Shown: positions 32,725 to 41,269 of the stretch, one piece after another | Numbering within the stretch: position 1 is the stretch's first letter | Layout: each line of letters begins with the position of its first letter | NCBI RefSeq assembly: GCF_021390245.1 | Contig: NZ_JAJUXH010000003.1 | Location: 1 to 64,000 of the forward strand | Direction of reading: 5' to 3' | Length of the DNA stretch: 64,000 nucleotides | Source: Dyadobacter sp. CY323 | Lineage (GTDB): Bacteria; Bacteroidota; Bacteroidia; Cytophagales; Spirosomataceae | The notes under the pieces: generated by a model | Told to the model about the DNA's origin: nothing | Database searches by the model: none | The model's input: the letters and a program-made list of their open reading frames with translations, nothing else | Made by a program: the position numbers and the translations under genes

Positions 32725-34482
32725 ATGGACACTTTCATCTATATCGGCAAGGTCAATTTGTACTGGATTATGCTTTATGCCTGCTACTGGCTCATGTTGC
32801 GTAATCATACGTTTTTCAAATGGAACCGGCTTTATCTGCTTGGCTCTCTGATGGTTGCATTTGCATTGCCATTTGTTATCTATCCTGAAACGGCACCGGT
32901 CCTGGTGCAATACGAGATCTCCGCGGAAGCATTTACATTGGCTGCCGAGGAAACTGTCGAACAACCGTTTATTACCTGGACACAGATTGTCTGGCTGCTC
33001 TATGGAGCTGGCTTTTTAGTGGCGGCAATGCGATTAATCCGGCACAGTATTGAGCTCAAAAACTTTTTGAACGCGGGTGAAATCATAGACCTGGACGACT
33101 GCAAGGTGGTTTTAATTGATTCGGATAAAATTGGCTCATTTTCATTTCTTAAATGGATCGTGATCAACCGGAGTGATTATGAGAATCATTTCGACGCCAT
33201 TCTCCGCCACGAAATGGTGCATACCCAGCAGCTGCATAGTCTGGATATTCTCTTCATTGAGATTCTCAAAGTGGTATTCTGGTTTAATCCATTTTTGCTG
33301 CTTTACAAAAGGTCTTTCCAGGAAGTGCACGAATTTCTGGCTGACGAGCAAGCGCCGAATCGCGAGAAATATGCCCGTTTTCTAGTAGCATATGCATTAA
33401 ATGCACCCGTAGCCTCTCTTACCAATCATTTTTTCAAACCATCTCAAATTAAAAGCCGGATCAAGATGATTTACAAGAACAGAACATCGAAATGGATGCT
33501 GGGCACCTACGCCATTGCATTGACATTAATCGGAACCGTCGCGCTCGTTGTTGCGGGTTGTGAGCAAAAAGAAGATTCGGCAATAACAGAATCGGAAAAA
33601 GACGCGAAAACAGTTGAAGTGGTGGAAATGAGAGGTGACAAGGTTTTTTCCGTTGTTGAGGAACAGCCAGAGTTTCCGGGCGGCACGCAGGAAATGTACA
33701 AGTTTATGGCAACTAAGATCAGATATCCTTCGGCGGCCGTGAAAGCAAACATTTCGGGTAGGGTATTCCTTTCGTTTATCGTAACCGATGATGGCAATAT
33801 TTCTGAGGTGGAGGTGCTGAAAGGCATTGGTTATGGCTGTGATGACGAAGCTGTGCGTGTGTTGAAAATGTTTCCTAAATGGCAACCCGGACGTCAAAAC
33901 GGAATTCCTGTAAATGTGAAGTACAACTTGCCGATCAATTTTCAATTAGAAGATACAGATTCGAAAAAATCCGCATTGAAATTGAAAACAGATCCTGCAA
34001 AAGAGCCATTGATGATTGTGGACGGAAAAACAATGAACGCTGCCCAGGTTGAAAAGCTGGATCCGAATACGATAAAGAGTGTCAATGTTTTAAAAGATAA
34101 ACTCGCCTCAACGACTTACGGTGAGAAAGCCAAATACGGTGTGGTGGAAATTCAGACGAAGGGTGGCAAACTGGCGGCAAACTCCAAACCTGCATCCGTC
34201 GAGAATCAAGGCACAGTGGTCACCGCGTTCCGGTCCGATCTTGGATTCACCAACGCTGACGCTGGCCTCGCGAAGGTGACAATCAAAGGCAATGCAAATA
34301 TTGGCTCGTTACCGCTAGTTATTTTGGATGGTGTTACACAGGAAAAACGGGGTGAGGCGGCGTTCAAAGACATTAACCCTAATGATATTCAAGCGATTAG
34401 CGTACTCAAAAATCAAAGCGCGGTTTCAGCCTACGGAGAAGAAGGTCGGGACGGTGTTGTTGTGATCACCACAAAAAAATAG
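32725..34482 (+). CDS. M56 (BlaR1-like) peptidase with TonB_C and TonB-plug-like repeats
   Basis: A 585-aa inner-membrane protein. Helices near residues 7-25, 33-50 and 85-100 precede the zinc-peptidase motif H162-E-M-V-H166 and the third-ligand region VHEFLADE. Another helix lies near 255-275. A periplasmic TonB C-terminal domain follows (EFPGGTQEMYKFMATKIRYP to LPINFQ, about 310-410). The tail carries two units like the plug signature of SusC-type receptors: PLMIVDGKTM...VNVLKDKLASTTYGEKAKYGVVEIQT, and PLVILDGV...ISVLKNQSAVSAYGEEGRDGVVVITTKK. The M56-TonB_C fusion is known in Bacteroidota; the plug-like tail is unusual. It likely cleaves or unlocks BlaI. Confidence 0.85.
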   Translation: MDTFIYIGKVNLYWIMLYACYWLMLRNHTFFKWNRLYLLGSLMVAFALPFVIYPETAPVLVQYEISAEAFTLAAEETVEQPFITWTQIVWLLYGAGFLVAAMRLIRHSIELKNFLNAGEIIDLDDCKVVLIDSDKIGSFSFLKWIVINRSDYENHFDAILRHEMVHTQQLHSLDILFIEILKVVFWFNPFLLLYKRSFQEVHEFLADEQAPNREKYARFLVAYALNAPVASLTNHFFKPSQIKSRIKMIYKNRTSKWMLGTYAIALTLIGTVALVVAGCEQKEDSAITESEKDAKTVEVVEMRGDKVFSVVEEQPEFPGGTQEMYKFMATKIRYPSAAVKANISGRVFLSFIVTDDGNISEVEVLKGIGYGCDDEAVRVLKMFPKWQPGRQNGIPVNVKYNLPINFQLEDTDSKKSALKLKTDPAKEPLMIVDGKTMNAAQVEKLDPNTIKSVNVLKDKLASTTYGEKAKYGVVEIQTKGGKLAANSKPASVENQGTVVTAFRSDLGFTNADAGLAKVTIKGNANIGSLPLVILDGVTQEKRGEAAFKDINPNDIQAISVLKNQSAVSAYGEEGRDGVVVITTKK

Positions 34483-34485
34483 ATC

Positions 34486-36348
34486 ATGGAAACGCTCCTC
34501 TATCTTGTAAAAATCAATGTATTTCTAACCGTTTTTTACCTTGCTTACTGGCTGCTTTTTCGCAATCATACCTTTTTTGTATGGAACCGGTTTTATCTTT
34601 TGGGCTCGCTGATCCTGGCTTTGATACTTCCATCCATTACTTTCACGGAAACGTATCGTCCCGAAATTGCGGAAGAAGCAAATGCGATTCCCGCTACACA
34701 ACCTGCGACGGTTTCTCTCCCATTGCAGGATCAGGGAATTGATTGGGTGACGATCATTCTGATCTGTTACGCGATTGGTGCGGCGATTATGTTTGGCAGA
34801 CTAGTGGCTTCATTTTATAAGATGTTTACGGTTGTAAAACGGGGTGAAAGTTTTGAAACCGGCGAATACACCTTGATCTTACTTGACAAAAAACAACCCG
34901 GAAACAGCTTCGCCGGCTCTTTCTCTTTTTTCAAATGGCTCATTGTTTCAAGGGACGACTATGAGCACAATCCAGACGTAATTCTCCGGCATGAATACGT
35001 TCACGTCCGGCAGCTGCACAGTCTGGATATTATTTTGGTTGAATCTTTCAAGGTTATTTTCTGGATTAATCCGGTAATCTGGCTCTACAAGAATGCGATG
35101 CAGGCCGTTCACGAATTTCTGGCCGACCAAAATGTCTCTGATCGCGAATCTTACGCCAGGTTTCTTGTTTCTTACGCTTTGAATGTTCCAAGATCCATGG
35201 TGGCCAATCATTTTTTCAATTCTTCATTGCTTAAAAGCCGGATCCATATGATTTACAAGAATCGCACGCCGCGCCGGGCACTTGGTAAGTACTTATTAAT
35301 TCTGCCAATTACAGCACTGGCCGTTTTCCTTACTGCTGCACGGGAGCGCATCGCCGAGCAAGTTCCAGCGACTGCAACAGCCCAAAAACAAAGTAGGCCG
35401 GCGTTGGCTGATAATGATCCAAAACCAGTTCAAAATGAAACTATCGACATTCACGGAACGATCATCGACGAAAACGGCCGGTATGTAGCAGACGCGATTG
35501 TTATACTCGCGGGCTCAACAAGAGGATTTGCAACTGATAAAGAAGGGAAATTCGAGTTGAAGGAAGTCCCGGCGGATGGGAAACTCGTAGTAAGTCATGT
35601 GAATTTCAAATCGGCTGAAATATTCATCGAAAAAAATAAAACAACGTACGGCATTACGCTTCATAAAAACACAGAAGTCATTTCGGGTGGAGAACTTACA
35701 AGACCAAAACCGGGAGAGAAATTTACCAACTATCATGCAGGAAACGTGACGGAAACCACTTCGGCAGCCTACAAGGTAACGGAGCAAAAACCGCAATTCC
35801 CGGGTGGGCACGAGGCAATGCTCGGCTATTTGCGTGAAAACATCAAGTATCCGGACGCCGCATTAAAAGCTAATGTTCAGGGTGTTGTACTTGTTCAGTT
35901 TACGGTGGATGTAGATGGAACACTGGGAGATGTGGTGATCATAAAAAGCGTGGGTTTTGGACTCGATGGAGAGTCGATCCGATTGGTAAAGAAAATGCCA
36001 AAATGGGAACCGGCCATTCAAAACGGCAAACCGATCAGGTCGAGCCAGGCGATCGAGATCAACTTTGATCTTGAAGAAGCAAAATCGAAGAAACAACAGG
36101 GTTATCTGAATGTTCAAAAATCCGAAAATCTATTCACGATGGATGATTTGGGAAAACGTTTTAATAAAGTCTTTGATTTCTCGGCCATTGAGGAGGTTCC
36201 AAAAGCTGCAAAAAGTGATACCGCGCGTACTTACTCTACCAATTACCGGTACAGCCCATACAAGATCGCTACTCCTGGCTTTGTAACCAGGCCAACCAAC
36301 GCTGTCTTTCCCAAATACAGAACAGTAATGAAATACCAAAAACCCTGA
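34486..36348 (+). CDS. M56 (BlaR1-like) peptidase with carboxypeptidase-regulatory-like and TonB_C domains
   Basis: A 620-aa paralogue of the preceding protein, 3 bp downstream. The membrane peptidase part is the same (FRNHTFFVWNRFYLLGSL, zinc motif H169-E-Y-V-H173, VHEFLADQ, FFNSSLLKSRIHMIYKNRT). After the last helix (about 265-285) comes a CarboxypepD_reg-like sandwich (IDIHGTIIDENGRYVADAIVILAG, about 320-400). A TonB C-terminal domain follows (PQFPGGHEAMLGYLRENIKYP, about 430-525), then a polar tail. Only the periplasmic sensor half differs from its neighbour, as if the duplicated peptidases sense different things. Confidence 0.85.
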   Translation: METLLYLVKINVFLTVFYLAYWLLFRNHTFFVWNRFYLLGSLILALILPSITFTETYRPEIAEEANAIPATQPATVSLPLQDQGIDWVTIILICYAIGAAIMFGRLVASFYKMFTVVKRGESFETGEYTLILLDKKQPGNSFAGSFSFFKWLIVSRDDYEHNPDVILRHEYVHVRQLHSLDIILVESFKVIFWINPVIWLYKNAMQAVHEFLADQNVSDRESYARFLVSYALNVPRSMVANHFFNSSLLKSRIHMIYKNRTPRRALGKYLLILPITALAVFLTAARERIAEQVPATATAQKQSRPALADNDPKPVQNETIDIHGTIIDENGRYVADAIVILAGSTRGFATDKEGKFELKEVPADGKLVVSHVNFKSAEIFIEKNKTTYGITLHKNTEVISGGELTRPKPGEKFTNYHAGNVTETTSAAYKVTEQKPQFPGGHEAMLGYLRENIKYPDAALKANVQGVVLVQFTVDVDGTLGDVVIIKSVGFGLDGESIRLVKKMPKWEPAIQNGKPIRSSQAIEINFDLEEAKSKKQQGYLNVQKSENLFTMDDLGKRFNKVFDFSAIEEVPKAAKSDTARTYSTNYRYSPYKIATPGFVTRPTNAVFPKYRTVMKYQKP

Positions 36349-36439
36349 TAAAACGCATGCACGTTCGGTTAATGCGTTTGTGTTAGTTAAATAATGTTTC
36401 GATATTTTCAACTTCGAAACATTATTTAATTGTATTTGG

Positions 36440-37471
36440 ATGTCACTTCTCAAAGCTGCCATTATCGGCGGCGGCCACATTGCCGATCAAAATCATATTC
36501 CGGCATTAAAAGCATTATCTGATCAGGTCGAAGTTGTGGCCATTTGTAGTCGCGACAAGAATAAAGCGAGAGTACTTGCCGACAAACACGGAATTCCGTT
36601 TGCATTTGACGATGCGCTTGAAATGTATTCCAGCGAATGCAAACCCGACATCATCGTCAACTGCACCGCCAACAACCTCCACTACCCTTTCACAATTCAG
36701 GCACTTGAACACGATTGCCATGTTTTATGTGAAAAACCACCTGCGATGAGCGGCGCGCAGGCCAGAGAAATGGCTGAGTTGGCAAAATCCAAAGGCAAAG
36801 TTCTGGCCTACAATTTCCAACTGCGCCAGACAGACGAATACCAACTCCTGCGCAAATGCCTAGAAACCGGACAGTTAGGTAGGGTTTATCACATTAAAGC
36901 AAACTTTCTGCGGAGACGTGGGATTCCGGGCTGGGGGAATTTTACAAATAAATCCATTCAGGGTGGCGGCGCACTGATTGACCTCGGCGTGCATATCCTC
37001 GATCTTGCATTAAGTATTATGGATTATCAAATGCCTGACCGAATCGTCGCCAATACCTATGATTACATTGGAAAAGCAGGTGGCAAAGGTTTAATGGGAG
37101 AATGGGATCCGGAAAAATTTGAGGTTGAGGATAGCTGTTTTGCGCATCTTTCGTTTCCTGATAATTCCAGCATTGCATTATCATCGTCTTTTGCATTAAA
37201 TACCAAAATGCAAAAGAACGTCAATCTTGAAATCTTCGGAACGAAAGCTGGCGCGCTGCTGAACCCATTTACATTGTATACAGAGTTTGCCGGAGAACTT
37301 ACCGATATGAGCTTTCCGCATTTGGAAGAGCCGGATATCCAGTTGAAAAACACCGCCGCATTTCTTGACTTATGCGCCGGGAAACCAAGTAATATCTGTA
37401 ATGCAGATCAGGGAGCTGTTTTGCAGGAAATTGTTGAGAAGATCTATCTGAGTGCAGAAACTCAATCCTAA
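36440..37471 (+). CDS. Gfo/Idh/MocA-family oxidoreductase
   Basis: A 343-aa NAD(P)-dependent enzyme that usually acts on sugars, inositols or amino-sugar nucleotides. The Rossmann start is AAIIGGGHIADQNHIPAL. The catalytic lysine motif is HVLCEKPPA, with YNFQLRQTDEYQ following, and GGGALIDLGVHILDLAL is the substrate-side D..H motif. The second domain looks complete. Substrate is unknown and no pathway neighbour helps; it is transcribed alone, 91 bp after the M56 gene. Confidence 0.85.
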   Translation: MSLLKAAIIGGGHIADQNHIPALKALSDQVEVVAICSRDKNKARVLADKHGIPFAFDDALEMYSSECKPDIIVNCTANNLHYPFTIQALEHDCHVLCEKPPAMSGAQAREMAELAKSKGKVLAYNFQLRQTDEYQLLRKCLETGQLGRVYHIKANFLRRRGIPGWGNFTNKSIQGGGALIDLGVHILDLALSIMDYQMPDRIVANTYDYIGKAGGKGLMGEWDPEKFEVEDSCFAHLSFPDNSSIALSSSFALNTKMQKNVNLEIFGTKAGALLNPFTLYTEFAGELTDMSFPHLEEPDIQLKNTAAFLDLCAGKPSNICNADQGAVLQEIVEKIYLSAETQS

Positions 37472-37475
37472 AACA

Positions 37476-37509
37476 AAAAAGCAGCCCGGAACATGTTTTC
37501 CGGGCTGCT
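37476..37509 (-). terminator. Terminator of exbB-exbD (minus strand)
   Basis: Perfect 12-bp stem AGCAGCCCGGAA (37480-37491) with TTCCGGGCTGCT (37498-37509). The A-run on its left means the T-tract belongs to the minus strand, so it serves the leftward exbB-exbD operon more than the oxidoreductase. Confidence 0.85.
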
Positions 37510-37532
37510 TGGAACTAGTACTTTAAATTTTT

Positions 37533-37925
37533 CTATTTGGCGGTAGCCATTACCATTTTAATGTCATTCTTCGCTCCCAGTTCCAGTACATCTACCAGAT
37601 CCTGAACTGCTAGATTTTTATCCACTCTCAATACAATTGTTTTTTCCTCCACATTGGCAAAAAGACCTTGTAACTCAGCTTCCAGACGATCGAATGGAAC
37701 CGGTTCTTTATCAATGAAGTAACCTTTGTTTTCGTCAATGGAAAGTGTGATCTGCTTTTTGTACATCTGCTGCGTGGCCGACGCTTTCGGTAACATCAGC
37801 TTGATCACATTCGGATTGGACATCGTAGAAATGATCAGGAAAAACAGCAGAAGGAAGAACATGATGTCGTTCAGAGAGTGCGTAAACACCTCCGGAGCGA
37901 ACCGGGCCTTGCGACGTATTTTCAT
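37533..37925 (-). CDS. exbD: ExbD/TolR-family proton-channel protein
   Basis: A 130-aa inner-membrane protein. After a basic start (MKIRRKARFAPEVFTHSLNDIMFFLLLFFLIISTM) one transmembrane helix carries the conserved aspartate just before it (LND). The periplasmic domain ends with LAVQDLVDVLELGAKNDIKMVMATAK, the ExbD/TolR fold. With ExbB it forms a proton-driven motor that energises TonB or Tol. Eleven bp separate it from exbB. No second exbD or tonB gene is adjacent. Confidence 0.9.
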   Translation of the reverse strand: MKIRRKARFAPEVFTHSLNDIMFFLLLFFLIISTMSNPNVIKLMLPKASATQQMYKKQITLSIDENKGYFIDKEPVPFDRLEAELQGLFANVEEKTIVLRVDKNLAVQDLVDVLELGAKNDIKMVMATAK

Positions 37926-37936
37926 ATTTTTAAATT

Positions 37937-38617
37937 TTACTTAGCAGCAACCGGCTTTTGTAGTACATCCAGAAAATCCGACGCCGCCATTTGCAGTCTC
38001 AATGCAAAACGGTCGATTTTCATATTCAGCAAGTGATAGCCTGCGTAAGCAATCAGACCAATAATCAAACCGGAACCGGAAGTGATCATTTTTTCATACA
38101 TACCACCCGCAATGGTGCTGATATTGAAGTCATTAGAAATAGAGATATCGTAGAAAATCCGGATAATCCCAGAGATCGTACCCACAAAACCGAGCATTGG
38201 CGCGATACCTGCGATAACTCCGAGATAAGGTAAATTCCCTTCCATCCGCTGTATCTCGATCTGACTCGCATTTTCAATGGTAGTCTCAATGTCTTTGATC
38301 GGGTAACCAATTCGTCCAATCGCACGTTCCAGAATCCTGCCGGCTGCATTGCGCTGATTTCTGCATGAAGATTCAGCAGATTTAAGATTTCCCTGCTGAA
38401 TAAAATCTTTCACATTATCGACAAACTGCGGCTCGATCTTCGCATTCGCACCAATTCCCAGAAACCGCTCGATGATTAAAAAAAGTGTCGACAGTAAAAG
38501 AAGTCCGAGTGGTAACATTACCCAACCCCCTTTGGCAAGAAGATCTATAACGGAAAGCCCCTGATCGGCAACGGGCGCTGCCATAGTAGAGTCAGTAAGT
38601 GCTTGCAGAAGCATCAT
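37937..38617 (-). CDS. exbB: MotA/TolQ/ExbB proton-channel protein
   Basis: A 226-aa membrane protein with three helices: about residues 32-52, then two near 130-155 and 170-190. The family core reads GNLPYLGVIAGIAPMLGFVGTISGIIRIF and ITSGSGLIIGLIAYAGYHLLN. It pairs with ExbD to form the motor that uses proton-motive force for outer-membrane transport or envelope maintenance. It is the first gene of a leftward two-gene operon with a -7 element at 38724-38731. Confidence 0.9.
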   Translation of the reverse strand: MMLLQALTDSTMAAPVADQGLSVIDLLAKGGWVMLPLGLLLLSTLFLIIERFLGIGANAKIEPQFVDNVKDFIQQGNLKSAESSCRNQRNAAGRILERAIGRIGYPIKDIETTIENASQIEIQRMEGNLPYLGVIAGIAPMLGFVGTISGIIRIFYDISISNDFNISTIAGGMYEKMITSGSGLIIGLIAYAGYHLLNMKIDRFALRLQMAASDFLDVLQKPVAAK

Positions 38618-38723
38618 ATGAAAGATAAAAAGTGAATGGTTAAGCTAATGTAATTGAGGTCAATTCGGTGTAAAAACAACTTTGATCTTAAACGGAGCAA
38701 GCAGCCCCATATTGTTTAAAGGC

Positions 38724-38731
38724 CAAATATA
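38724..38731 (-). promoter_or_regulatory. -7 element of exbB-exbD
   Basis: On the minus strand TATATTTG, an exact consensus, about 107 bp upstream of the exbB ATG. No clear -33 TTG. Confidence 0.5.
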
Positions 38732-38884
38732 GGAAAATTACTGTTAGAGGACGGAACCATGCACTTTTAACCTTCGTAAAAACCACTGACTAATGTCATA
38801 ATTAAACATTGATTAAAATCAAGGAAAATTGGGATGTGCGTTGTTTCTTTGTGGAAATTTAGAGAATCAATCAGAAGGATATAT

Positions 38885-39220
38885 ATGCAAGGCGGAGAGA
38901 AAAATGCGCAGCCCTGGTTGGGTAAAATGCAACAAAAATGGGGCCTGGAAACGACCATGCAGGTACTTCTGGTACTGGCGGTATTTAGTCTGGCAGGTTC
39001 GTCGGTTGTGTTTTTGAGGAAAAGCTTCTTCCATTTACTGGGTTACGATGACGCTACTCCGATGTGGCAGAAAACGATCACCTACATTCTTTTTATCTTC
39101 CCTACTTACCAGGGTTTACTTTTGTTTTACGGTTTTCTCCTCGGCCAGTTTTCATTTTTCTGGGAAAAAGAAAAGAAAATGTTCCGCTGGATCAGCAAGA
39201 AATTTAAAGGCGAAAAATAG
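38885..39220 (+). CDS. Small membrane protein (DUF6787-like)
   Basis: A 111-aa protein with two hydrophobic segments (TMQVLLVLAVFSLAGSSVVF and TYILFIFPTYQGLLLFYGFL). It begins with a short polar part containing WLGKMQQKWG and ends FSFFWEKEKKMFRWISKKFKG, a basic amphipathic tail. The pattern W-x-KxQ-KWG, two helices and F-FFW-KE resembles a small family common in Bacteroidota that I recall as DUF6787. No function is known. The ATG at 38885 is preferred to 38834, which would add an unrelated N-terminus. Confidence 0.65.
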   Translation: MQGGEKNAQPWLGKMQQKWGLETTMQVLLVLAVFSLAGSSVVFLRKSFFHLLGYDDATPMWQKTITYILFIFPTYQGLLLFYGFLLGQFSFFWEKEKKMFRWISKKFKGEK

Positions 39221-39256
39221 TCGCTGACTTGCCGATTTACCTACTTAAAATATTGC

Positions 39257-39294
39257 AGGAGTACAGGATTCACATTCCTGTACTCCTTTTTTTA
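39257..39294 (+). terminator. Intrinsic terminator
   Basis: Perfect 12-bp stem AGGAGTACAGGA/TCCTGTACTCCT (39257-39268 with 39276-39287) followed by T7. The ffh -7 element begins 4 bp later, so terminator and promoter are packed together. Confidence 0.9.
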
Positions 39295-39298
39295 TTTA

Positions 39299-39306
39299 TA
39301 CCTTTG
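39299..39306 (+). promoter_or_regulatory. -7 element of ffh
   Basis: TACCTTTG, an exact TAnnTTTG match, 42 bp before the ATG. The -33 region coincides with the upstream terminator arm. Confidence 0.55.
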
Positions 39307-39348
39307 TGACTTATTTCAATTCAGACTCAGACTCATACTTATTATTCC

Positions 39349-40671
39349 ATGTTCGAGAACTTACAGGACAAGCTTAATAACGCCTTCCGCACACTAAAAG
39401 GCAAGGATAGGATATCAGATATAAATGTAGCCGCTACTACCAAGGAAGTCCGCAAAGCATTGGTCGACGCCGATGTAAACTTCAAAATAGCCAAAGACAT
39501 TACCGATCGCATTCGCGAAAAGGCACTGGACAGAAAGATATTGATCTCGGTCGAGCCGGGACAAATGTTCGTCAAAATCGTCCAGGAAGAGCTGACTGAG
39601 CTCATGGGCGGCCAGGCCGAGGGAATTAACATAAAGGGTGACCCGGCTGTGATCCTGATCGCAGGTCTGCAGGGTTCCGGTAAAACCACTTTCTCTGGAA
39701 AACTTGCCACGCTTCTTAAAAAACAAGGCAGACAAGTACTTCTGGTAGCCTGCGACGTGTACCGTCCTGCAGCGATCGACCAGCTGAAAGTGCTCGGCGA
39801 GCAGGTAGGCGTGGAAGTTTACTCAGAACCAGAAAATAAAAATGCCGTCAACATAGCTTCCAATGCCGTAGCACACGCCCGGAAAACAGGCAAGAAAATT
39901 GTCATTGTCGATACCGCCGGCCGTTTGGCGGTGGACGAGGTGATGATGAAAGAAGTGGAGGATATCAAATCTTCTGTAAAACCTTCCGAAATCCTTTTCG
40001 TAGTCGATTCGATGACCGGGCAGGATGCGGTGAACACAGCCAAGACATTCAACGAAAGACTTGATTTTGACGGAGTTGTATTAACGAAACTGGACGGTGA
40101 CGCACGCGGTGGAGCTGCGTTATCCATTCGTCAGATTGTTGATAAACCGATCAAATACATCAGTACCGGTGAAAAAATGGAAGCCCTGGATTCGTTCTAC
40201 CCGGATCGTATGGCGAGCAGGATCCTCGGAATGGGTGACGTTATTTCTTTGGTTGAACGCGCACAGCAGGCATTTGACGAGGACGAAGCAAAACGCATTA
40301 ATGCAAAAATGCGTCAGAACAAATTCGATTTTGACGACTTCCTCGGCCAGCTTCAGCAGATTAAGAAAATGGGTAATGTGAAAGACCTGATCGGTATGAT
40401 CCCGGGAATGGGTAGTGCGATGAAGGATCTGGATATCAGCAATGAATCGTTCAAACCCATTGAGGCGATCATTCAGTCGATGACTAAAAAGGAACGCGAA
40501 AATCCGGATATGATCGATGGAAGCCGCAAAAAACGCATTGCGGCAGGTAGCGGAACGTCTATCTTGCAGGTTAACAACCTCATCAAGCAATTTGACGAAA
40601 TGCGCCGGATGATGAAGAAAATGAATACCATGCAGGCAGCTGGCAAACTGGGAAAAGCCATACGTCGCTAG
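39349..40671 (+). CDS. ffh: Signal recognition particle protein Ffh
   Basis: GTPase that binds signal sequences of nascent membrane proteins and delivers ribosomes to FtsY. The 440-aa protein has an N-domain helical bundle and a G-domain with GLQGSGKTTFSGKLA (G1), DVYRPAAIDQL (G2/insertion box), VDTAGRLAVDE (G3), TKLDGDARGGAALS (G4) and the FYPDRMASRILGMGD linker. The methionine-rich M-domain follows (DLIGMIPGMGSAMK, then RMMKKMNTMQ). All motifs are intact. Confidence 0.97.
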   Translation: MFENLQDKLNNAFRTLKGKDRISDINVAATTKEVRKALVDADVNFKIAKDITDRIREKALDRKILISVEPGQMFVKIVQEELTELMGGQAEGINIKGDPAVILIAGLQGSGKTTFSGKLATLLKKQGRQVLLVACDVYRPAAIDQLKVLGEQVGVEVYSEPENKNAVNIASNAVAHARKTGKKIVIVDTAGRLAVDEVMMKEVEDIKSSVKPSEILFVVDSMTGQDAVNTAKTFNERLDFDGVVLTKLDGDARGGAALSIRQIVDKPIKYISTGEKMEALDSFYPDRMASRILGMGDVISLVERAQQAFDEDEAKRINAKMRQNKFDFDDFLGQLQQIKKMGNVKDLIGMIPGMGSAMKDLDISNESFKPIEAIIQSMTKKERENPDMIDGSRKKRIAAGSGTSILQVNNLIKQFDEMRRMMKKMNTMQAAGKLGKAIRR

Positions 40672-40673
40672 TA

Positions 40674-41177
40674 ATGAAAAAAATCTTACTTGTTTTTGTT
40701 TTCTTACTGGTTTGCAGTTTTGAAACGCTGAAAGCGCAGGCGTCGGTGGGTTACTATCCGTGGAGCAGCTTGTTGTCGATCAGTACCAATTCCAGAAAAG
40801 CCATTTGGCTCGATACCCGTTTTCAGACCAATTCTTTATTCAGCAGTCTGAGCGTCGATCTGCTTCCGATGATCAATTTAAAGAGAGGCGAGGTAGTTCA
40901 ATGGTATCTGGGCGGCGGTTTACGTTTGAATCCATTATACCGCATTTCTGATGCGGATGCAGATTTGATCACCATTGACGGCTACTCCATCAATGTAGGC
41001 GCACGGATTTCCCCATTACCCAAAAACCGCAACATCCAACTTGCCCTCGAACTCAATCCCTACGTAAAAGACAAGTTTGACAGCGGTGTGCTGAAAAGCC
41101 ATTTCGGATTGGTTTATGTTTTTGGCAAAAAGAAAAAAGAAGGATCAGAGGTAATAACTCCGGAGACAAATCCTTAA
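40674..41177 (+). CDS. Exported hypothetical protein, probable beta-barrel
   Basis: A 167-aa protein with a signal peptide (ILLVFVFLLVCSFETLKAQA). It then shows alternating strands with aromatic ends (VGYYPWSSLLSIST, AIWLDTRFQTNS, GEVVQWYLGGGLRLNPLY, IQLALELNPYV, SHFGLVYVFGKKK). This is typical of small outer-membrane barrels. It starts 2 bp after the ffh stop, so it is probably cotranscribed with ffh. Not otherwise recognised. Confidence 0.7.
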   Translation: MKKILLVFVFLLVCSFETLKAQASVGYYPWSSLLSISTNSRKAIWLDTRFQTNSLFSSLSVDLLPMINLKRGEVVQWYLGGGLRLNPLYRISDADADLITIDGYSINVGARISPLPKNRNIQLALELNPYVKDKFDSGVLKSHFGLVYVFGKKKKEGSEVITPETNP

Positions 41178-41194
41178 TAATTTCATAGTGTTAC

Positions 41195-41247
41195 AATGCT
41201 CCCAAATCCGGTAAAATTGCCGTTATTTTGGGAGCATTTTCTTTTTT
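41195..41247 (+). terminator. Intrinsic terminator of ffh unit
   Basis: AATGCTCCCAAA (41195-41206) pairs with TTTGGGAGCATT (41227-41238). An inner CGG/CCG stem lies between the arms and a T-rich tail follows. Confidence 0.85.
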
Positions 41248-41269
41248 ATGCCCCCTTTGAATTCAGGTT

